Of a stretch of 64,000 nt of DNA, positions 58,931 through 64,000 are shown piece by piece (position 1 is the first letter of the stretch; each line of letters starts with the position of its first letter). Origin of the DNA: Arthrobacter sp. U41 (lineage in GTDB: Bacteria > Actinomycetota > Actinomycetes > Actinomycetales > Micrococcaceae); assembly GCF_001750145.1 (NCBI RefSeq), contig NZ_CP015732.1, positions 3,534,001-3,598,000 on the forward strand, in the 5' to 3' direction. Below the pieces are notes generated by a model. The model worked only from the letters and a program-made list of their open reading frames with translations. It did not search any database and was not told where the DNA came from. The position numbers and the translations under genes are program-made.

Positions 58931-59065
58931 CCGTTCGGCCAGGGCTGCGAACCTGGCGGGGTGCGGGCAGCCGTCTCATGGACCAAGGGCCCTATTGTGC
59001 CGATCCGGAACAGGCAATAGTGGAAGCGGGGCAGCAGTCACCAACGAGTTGAAGGAGATCACACG

Positions 59066-59314
59066 ATGTATGGATGGTATGGCGATGGGGGCATTCTCGG
59101 CTGGGTGGTGATGGCAGTGATGATGCTGCTGTTCTGGGGAGGGGTGGCGGCCGTGGTGATTGTTCTGATCCGCAGCGGACGGGCCGGCGTGGGGGGTCAC
59201 TCCGGGTCCCCGCACGATGACCCGGAGCGGATCCTCAACGAACGCTTCGCCCGCGGGGAGATCGACGCGAACGAGCTCAATGAACGCCGCACGGTTCTTC
59301 GAAACAAGCTATGA
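59066..59314 (+). CDS. Small membrane protein with SHOCT domain (second copy)
   Basis: The product has 82 residues with GAAGGAG 9 bases upstream. The N-terminus MYGWYGDGGILGWVVMAVMM carries one membrane helix. The C-terminal SHOCT motif ERILNERFARGEIDANELNE matches the one at 55406. ATGA overlap couples it to the cupredoxin gene. The repeated pairing of a SHOCT peptide with a copper protein suggests a shared role as a membrane partner. Confidence 0.85.
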   Translation: MYGWYGDGGILGWVVMAVMMLLFWGGVAAVVIVLIRSGRAGVGGHSGSPHDDPERILNERFARGEIDANELNERRTVLRNKL

Positions 59315-59880
59315 AGACTCTGAGCCGCAAAACGCATTTTTTGTTCGGTGCCGCCGCAGCGCTTGTCCTGACTGCCCTGTCCATGCTGGCTGTGGTCTTC
59401 ATGAGCGGCGGGACGGACCCGGGAGGCTACGCGTTTCCCGGAGCCTCCCGATGCACGGCGCCCGGCCTCCCCGGTACGGTCATCAACGTCACGGCCTCTG
59501 ACATGGGAGGTGCCCTGATGGGCGGTTCCGGGATGATGCGCGGCAGCATGCTGCTGACCGCAGACAGGACCACCGTGACTGGCGGCGAGGTGTCCTTTCT
59601 CGTCACCAACGTCGGTAACATCCCTCACGAAATGATGATCATCCCGCTGGCAGGTACACAGATCGCAGGAACCCGCCCGGTTGGCCGGGACGGCAAAATC
59701 GATGAGAGCGGCAGTTTGGCTGAGGCCGCCGCCACTTGCGCCGAAGGCGAAGGCGACGGGATTCTCCCGTCTGCGGCCGGATGGATCACTCTGGATCTTG
59801 CGCCCGGAGAATATGAATTGTTCTGCAATCTGCCGGGCCACTACTGGGCCGGGATGTACACCCGACTCACCGTCACCTGA
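59311..59880 (+). CDS. Exported cupredoxin (blue-copper-like, Met-rich)
   Basis: The product has 189 residues. An uncleaved or signal helix (FLFGAAAALVLTALSMLAVV) precedes a cupredoxin fold. Copper ligands are His in NIPHEMMIIP, and Cys, His and Met in LFCNLPGHYWAGMYTRLTV, a complete type-1 site of the sulfocyanin/plastocyanin kind. A Met-rich stretch (DMGGALMGGSGMMRGSML) lies between. It could carry electrons or buffer copper outside the membrane. It is coupled to the SHOCT gene. Confidence 0.85.
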   Translation: MKTLSRKTHFLFGAAAALVLTALSMLAVVFMSGGTDPGGYAFPGASRCTAPGLPGTVINVTASDMGGALMGGSGMMRGSMLLTADRTTVTGGEVSFLVTNVGNIPHEMMIIPLAGTQIAGTRPVGRDGKIDESGSLAEAAATCAEGEGDGILPSAAGWITLDLAPGEYELFCNLPGHYWAGMYTRLTVT

Positions 59881-59971
59881 ACCGGCCGGACCAGATCCGG
59901 CATCACTACCGGCGTCGGACTCCTGCGTCGCGAACTGCATCCACCATTCCTGCCTGCTGGATCCGGCGGTG

Positions 59972-60250
59972 TCAATCCGCCTTAGCAACGTTGTCGTTGA
60001 TTAGCTTGGTAAATATTTCCCGCGGAGTGAGGAACCCGAGGACGGCGCGGGGTCTGTCGTTGAGTTCATCCGCGATGGAGTCCAGGTAGGGCTGGTCGCT
60101 GGGCCTTGACCCGTGCCGCGAGGACAGGATCCGTGTCCATCTTCCGGGCCTGGGGACGCTTGCGTTTCCGCTCCGCCGACACGTCTGCGGTGACGGGGCG
60201 GTAGCCGCGGGTCTTGCTAGGACCACACCTGTGGCCCACGTCAGAGTGGC
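59972..60250 (-). mobile_element. IS30-family transposase remnant with internal deletion
   Basis: The minus strand reads RGYRPVTADVSAERKRKRPQ ARKMDTDPVLAARVKAQ, the region after the helix-turn-helix in IS30 transposases. It then jumps to YLDSIADELNDRPRAVLGFL TPREIFTKL, the C-terminal end. The catalytic core between them is deleted. Confidence 0.68.
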
Positions 60251-60389
60251 GCCCGACGACGCCTGAACTGCACAAACGCAGTCCGTTCCGTGCCGGAGTC
60301 ACGTCGGACCCCGAGAGAACCCAGACACTGAGACGGTCTGAGAGCGGGTGCTTACAGCTGCCTTCCGAGGTGCCGGCCCCAGCACGGGC

Positions 60390-60600
60390 ACTGTCGAAGC
60401 GAAAGTGCCACAGCGTGCCGAGGCCGTCCTCGGAAGGGCCCGGGGCATTCTTATGGGACGGCTCGGCATCGGGGCCGACGCGGCCTTCGCCCTGCTCTAC
60501 GTTCACAGCAAGCACACTGGCCGTCATAGCCTCCCAACTTGTCGACCTCGCCGAAGACCCCCGCGGCGCTGCCGCGCCGACTACGTTCGTCCATGACCTT
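60390..60600 (+). pseudogene. ANTAR-domain protein remnant, frameshifted
   Basis: The frame reads GRARGILMGRLGIGADAAFA LLYVHSKHT, then after a shift near 60515 TLAVIASQLVDLAEDP. This is the RNA-binding ANTAR domain (family: 'GRAKGILMxRxGxxxxxAFxxL'). No upstream sensor domain is present. Such domains act as antiterminators. Confidence 0.62.
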
Positions 60601-61151
60601 CAACGCCACACAGCTCATGCCCCCTTGGGTGTGCCGGGCGAAGGTCAAGCAGCTGGCCTGCCGTGAATCGCAGGAAGGTCGTGTCTGCCGACGGTTGCTG
60701 CACTTCGCTTCAGGCGTGGACGCCCGCTTCCGGAATATCATGACCGCTGCCAGGAAGTCCGCCGGAGGTGCCGGTCGCACGCTCTCGCAGGTTGGTAAGC
60801 GTTGGGGATACTTAGAGGCTCGAGCTGTGGCATATCGACATCGGTCTGCCGATCGCGGCGACCCTCGCCGTCGTCTTCTTTGTGGTCAAGGTGGTGCGCA
60901 GGGCACGGAACAGAAACTTCGGTCACGGTCCTGGGAACGGCTCGGTCGGCTGGCGTTCCGCGGGCCGTTTTGGCTTAAGCGAAAGAACCGGCACAGATGT
61001 GGCCGGTTCTTTCTGTTTTCCCTCGGACAAAGGAAGTTCTAGGGTGCAGCGTCAATGCTGCAAAGGTTCGCCTTAGCCTTGATCCACCGATGATGGTCGG
61101 GGCACCGGCGGCGGTTTAAACCGAGAATACCCGTCTTGGGCGAATTCCAGG
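60601..61151. other. Gap with a terminator and an uncertain membrane peptide
   Basis: Overlapping frames exist but none is convincing. One reads LWHIDIGLPIAATLAVVFFV VKVVRR (about 60825-60905), a single membrane helix with a basic end, and could be a small protein or the tail of a lost gene. Confidence 0.35.
60982..61012 (+). terminator. Hairpin terminator
   Basis: An 11-bp stem (60982-60992 with 61002-61012) with a 9-nt loop, followed by CTGTTTTCCC. It supports a former plus-strand gene ending just upstream. Confidence 0.65.
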
Positions 61152-61167
61152 GGTCGATGCAACACCC
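61152..61167 (+). repeat. Left terminal inverted repeat of the IS30-family element
   Basis: GGTCGATGCAACACCC, 4 bases outside the transposase stop region, pairs with 63042-63057. Confidence 0.8.
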
Positions 61168-61171
61168 AAGG

Positions 61172-63001
61172 TCAGCTGGCTATCAGTAAATCACGAAGTG
61201 ACTCGGCCGGGGTTTTCCAGCCGAGTGTTTTGCTGGGGCGGTCGTTGAGTTCCTGGGCGACGTGTTCGAGGTCCTCGGGCCCGTAGGCGTTCAGGTTGGT
61301 GCTTTTGGGGAAGTACTGGCGCAGCAGCCCGTTGGTGTTCTCGTTGGATCCGCGCTGCCAGGGGCTGGCCGGGTCGCAGAAGTAGACGTCCATGTCGGTG
61401 GCGATGCTGAACGCCTTGTGTTTGGCCATTTCGACGCACTGGTCCCAGGTCAGGGATCCTCGCAGGTGCGCCGGCATGGTCCCCATGGTTTCTATGAGCC
61501 CGTCGCGGACCGATTCGACGGTATGGTCCACCGGAAGGTGCACCAGCATCACGTAGCGGGTGGTGCGCTCGACCAGCGTCGCAATCGCCGATTGGTTGTG
61601 TGCACTTGTGATGTAGGCCCTCCCAATGGCCCGGGATCGCGCGGTCCTGGACCTCTGCGGGGAGCTCGGAAATGTTGATCATCGGGCCCGGAAACGGCTG
61701 GTGCGTTCCTCGGGGCTTTTCTGCTTTTTGCGGCGTGTCCGTCCCGTGCGCAGGGCTTCTTTGACTTCGCGTTTGAGTCCTCCGCGGGCCTGGAAGTAGA
61801 GGGCTTGGTAGATCGTTTCGGGGCTCACGCGCATCTGCTCGTCATCAGGGAAGTCCTTGATCAGCAGCTTCGATATCCGCTCCGGAGACCAGCGGATGCG
61901 CAGCTTGTCCGTCACGGAGTCGCGCAGGGCCCCCGAGTTCTGCCAGCTTACTGTCCTTGGGCCGTGCCCGCGCCGCCGTGGCAGCCCGGTGGGCGCCGTA
62001 GGGCTGGTAGCCGAGCACCGGGTGGCTGTTGCGTTTGATCTCCCGGCTGATGGTGCCCACCGATCGGCCCAAAGCCCTGCCAACCGCCTGCATGGAGGTT
62101 CCTTGGGTGCGCAGGTCCGCAATTCTCTCCCGCTCAGGCAGGGACAGATAGCGGGCGTTGACGGGCTGCTCCAGGGCTTCCAAGACCACCGGAGCCGCCG
62201 GCAGTGGTGGCAGCGCCGGCACCAGCTCCGGCGGGGCTTCCGGTGCCGTAACAGGGGCAGGTGGTTCGGCTAAAGCAGTAATCACTTCCTGTTTATACGG
62301 TACTTCCGGGGCGTTGGAGCCAACGGCGCGGCTCTTGGCCGCACCCCGCTCGTTCTCCCACAGGTACCCGCTTTTGCGGCTCGCACCGGCGGTGGCAGCG
62401 GCCTCCATCCGGCCGACGCCCGCTTCGCGCAACCGCAGGAATTCGGCGCGTTTCCCCACCCCTGGGTGGACGGACCCGATTCCGGCATGACGGGCCCACC
62501 TGACGCCCGGGACCTCTCAAGACCAAGCTCCCGGGCGGCCACGCTGACACTGCCCACACGAGCGAGGACGGCGAAGAACTCGTCCTTCTGTTCCTGGGTG
62601 GCAGACTGCTTTGCCACCGGATTTGTGCGGGGTTTGCGGGTGACGGCGCCAGCCTTGTAGGCCCAATGGAAGCAGGTTTGGACGTTGATGCCCACCGTCT
62701 TGGCCGCGAGGCTCACGCTCCCCAACCGGTCCAGCAAGACAAAGAACCTGTCCTTCTCGGCCTGGGTGTATTTTTGGCCGGACTTCCTTCCCGAAGGTCC
62801 CGCCCAGGCATCGCAAGTACTGAGGTTGAATCCCAATTCCCGGGCGGCCAGCGGAATGCTTCCCAGACGCTCCAAGGCCACGAAGAAATCCGCCCGCTCG
62901 GACGCGTAATAGCTCCGATGAGCACGCTTCAGGGACGGTGCGGCGGACCGTCCAGATTTTTTCCTTAAGGGTGATTCTTCCTTCAAGGAAGAACTATTCA
63001 T
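61172..63001 (-). pseudogene. IS30-family transposase with four HTH-like repeats, four frameshifts
   Basis: From ATG 63001 the restored product would be about 610 residues, far longer than the usual 300-400. The N-terminal part holds four similar units: ERADFFVALERLGSIPLAAR, EKDRFFVLLDRLGSVSLAAK, QKDEFFAVLARVGSVSVAAR and GKRAEFLRLREAGVGRMEAA. Each is followed by a W/Y-containing recognition-helix-like end. A Pro/Ala linker, the IS30 helix-turn-helix (LRTQGTSMQAVGRALGRSVG) and the DDE core follow (LTWDQCVEMAKH, YFCDPASPWQRGSNENTNGL). Single-base losses near 62517, 61940, 61681 and 61620 break the frame. The gene is inactive unless these are errors. Confidence 0.8.
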
Positions 63002-63041
63002 CAATGATGTTTCCAAGGCGTTGCAACTCCCGGTTTTCAGG

Positions 63042-63057
63042 GGGTGTTGCAACGACC
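63042..63057 (-). repeat. Right terminal inverted repeat of the IS30-family element
   Basis: GGGTGTTGCAACGACC is the reverse complement of the left repeat with one mismatch. A related TTGCAAC lies at 63021-63027. Confidence 0.8.
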
Positions 63058-63132
63058 GTTAGAACTCGCCTTTTCAAGGAAAATGGAGCTTGTCTAGAGC
63101 ACATTGACCACCGAAAAGAGGTCATCTCGTAG

Positions 63133-63298
63133 ATGCGAGTTTCCCGTAAGCGTGCCTCCGTGTCAGTTTCCTTTGACGAGCCGAATCTCGTGTCGGCTGC
63201 CGGGCTGCTGCCGGTGATGACCTTGGCCCGGGACGCCGGGCTACAGGAACCGGCCGATGAAGTGCTTGCGGTGCCGACGGACAAGGGCGCCAACGCCG
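63133..63298 (+). mobile_element. IS1380-family transposase, N-terminal remnant
   Basis: ATG 63133 reads MRVSRKRASVSVSFDEPNLV, then SAAGLLPVMTLARDAGLQEP and VPTDKGANA, the N-terminus of IS1380 transposases. It breaks off after about 55 residues. The matching C-terminal end of this family lies 10.8 kb away at 52250-52499 in the same direction. Confidence 0.72.
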
Positions 63299-63333
63299 TC
63301 CGTGGACTCAGGGCCGCGCGACCCTTCCATTGG

Positions 63334-63370
63334 CGAAGCTCCGGTCAAATAGCGGTTGACCGGAGCTTCG
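63334..63370 (-). terminator. Strong hairpin after a minus-strand gene end
   Basis: A 15-bp perfect stem (63334-63348 with 63356-63370) with a 7-nt loop lies 5 bases after the stop at 63376-63378 on the minus strand. Confidence 0.65.
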
Positions 63371-63375
63371 GTCCA

Positions 63376-63575
63376 TTATGCCTTGCTGAACCTTAGGGTT
63401 GGCTGGGAGTGCGGCAGCAGGACGAACTGCTCTGGCTCCGATGGCCCTCCCGGCGGTCCGGCAAAGATATCGGCGAAGGCCACCGCGACATTCGCAACCC
63501 CCATCAGCGCTATTCTCCAGGGAAGTGTCGAGCCAGCTTCCAGTGGAGTGCACTGGGCCCGCGGCAACGTGAACT
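63376..63575 (-). pseudogene. 3' end of an unrecognised minus-strand gene
   Basis: The frame reads WRIALMGVANVAVAFADIFA, then GPPGGPSEPEQFVLLPHSQP TLRFSKA, and stops just before a terminator. Upstream it is blocked by a stop near 63576. This looks like the tail of a host gene cut by IS activity. No family recognised. Confidence 0.4.
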
Positions 63576-63624
63576 TTCAGGATACTAGGCGTTGGCGGCT
63601 GCCGAACGGCCGGCGCGCAGGTTG

Positions 63625-63851
63625 AAGGGCGTCATTGATGCAATGCTCTGGCCGACCTGAAGGCGCCGCGAAAGCAACGCCATGCCGCCCAACGAATTTT
63701 CGACCGTCTGGTTGATGAGCATCAGGCGGCGATCTCGTGTTCCGCGGTGCGGCAGTACGTCAAAGCCCGCGGCACCGGCTTCACCGGTGAGAGCCTCAGA
63801 CGACGCATGCCGAGCCAGATGGGCGAATGCTCATGCATTGCCCAACGGTAA
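63625..63851 (+). mobile_element. IS21-family IstA transposase remnant
   Basis: The sequence reads ALADLKAPRKQRHAAQRIFD RLVDEHQAAISCSAVRQYVK ARG, the 'APRKQRHTAxRIFxRL' region of IstA, and stops at TAA 63851. A short preceding piece (KGVIDAML) is in another frame. The catalytic core is missing. The last 149 bases of the window (63852-64000) hold no feature I can support. Confidence 0.65.
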
Positions 63852-64000
63852 AACGGGCTGAATGTGGTTGGGGCCTGCAGCAGGGACATACACGTGCACA
63901 CGTTGCGGATGCCCGGTGCCGGAACGGGCAGAGGTCGGGCTAGTGACCCGACGGGTGATCCGTTGTGTGGTCCACGCCCGGTACCGGCCCAGGATTTAGG

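Larger units (their letters stand above)
61152..63057 (-). mobile_element. IS30-family insertion sequence, about 1.9 kb
   Basis: The element is bounded by terminal inverted repeats. GGTCGATGCAACACCC (61152-61167) and the reverse complement of GGGTGTTGCAACGACC (63042-63057) match at 15 of 16 bases. It contains one transposase gene on the minus strand with four frameshifts. I see no clear target duplication in the flanks. Confidence 0.82.

Overview
The window is high-GC DNA from an actinobacterium, most likely Arthrobacter sensu lato (Micrococcaceae). The evidence is the gene set and order. There is an actinobacterial cytochrome bcc-aa3 cluster with a short subunit IV. There is a holA / rpsT / lepA / hemW / hrcA / dnaJ / rsmE / phoH / ybeY / era / leuA / recO / uppS backbone. 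GTG and TTG starts are frequent, and many genes appear to be leaderless. I recognised no tRNA, rRNA or CRISPR array.

Region 1 (1-9.5 kb) holds accessory and housekeeping genes: the end of an unknown gene; a small secreted-type gene and an isochorismatase gene both broken by single-base indels; a FAD/Rieske oxidoreductase; a beta-propeller phytase followed by a scrap of a second phytase; an EF-G-like GTPase; a VOC-family scrap; DUF3054 and Lrp-type small genes; and trpD. Region 2 (9.6-19.3 kb) is the respiratory block: ctaE-qcrC-qcrA-qcrB on the plus strand and ctaC-ctaD-ctaF on the minus strand. Between them lie a DasR-like GntR regulator and ptsH (HPr), separated by a dre-type palindrome. 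erpA closes the block.

Region 3 (19.3-34.4 kb) holds an M20 peptidase, DUF3043, pyrD, two tandem alpha/beta hydrolases, uppS, recO and leuA. leuA is preceded by a short leader peptide with four consecutive Leu codons. An M13 metallopeptidase follows. Next is a c-di-GMP-I riboswitch controlling a DUF3494 ice-binding-like surface protein and a class F sortase, then an LCP-family cell-wall ligase. Region 4 (34.4-51.2 kb) is the conserved translation, stress and RNA-maturation backbone, with a CIRCE operator at hrcA-dnaJ and a lone PemK/MazF-like gene. A small decayed patch (48.3-49.6 kb) interrupts it.

Region 5 (51.2-64 kb) is an insertion-sequence graveyard. comEC is cut off at its 5' side. 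Fragments of IS1380, IS630, IS110, IS30 and IS21 family elements follow, along with a nearly complete but frameshifted IS30-family element whose transposase carries four tandem HTH-like repeats. Inside this region sits a copper/redox module: rhodanese, a CsoR-like operator, SHOCT protein, multicopper oxidase, DUF302, DUF4395, a second SHOCT protein and a cupredoxin.

The most notable signals are the c-di-GMP riboswitch / ice-binding-like protein / sortase unit, the leuA leader peptide, the GntR-dre-HPr arrangement, a recurring leaderless -10 layout, and the repeat-bearing IS30 transposase.
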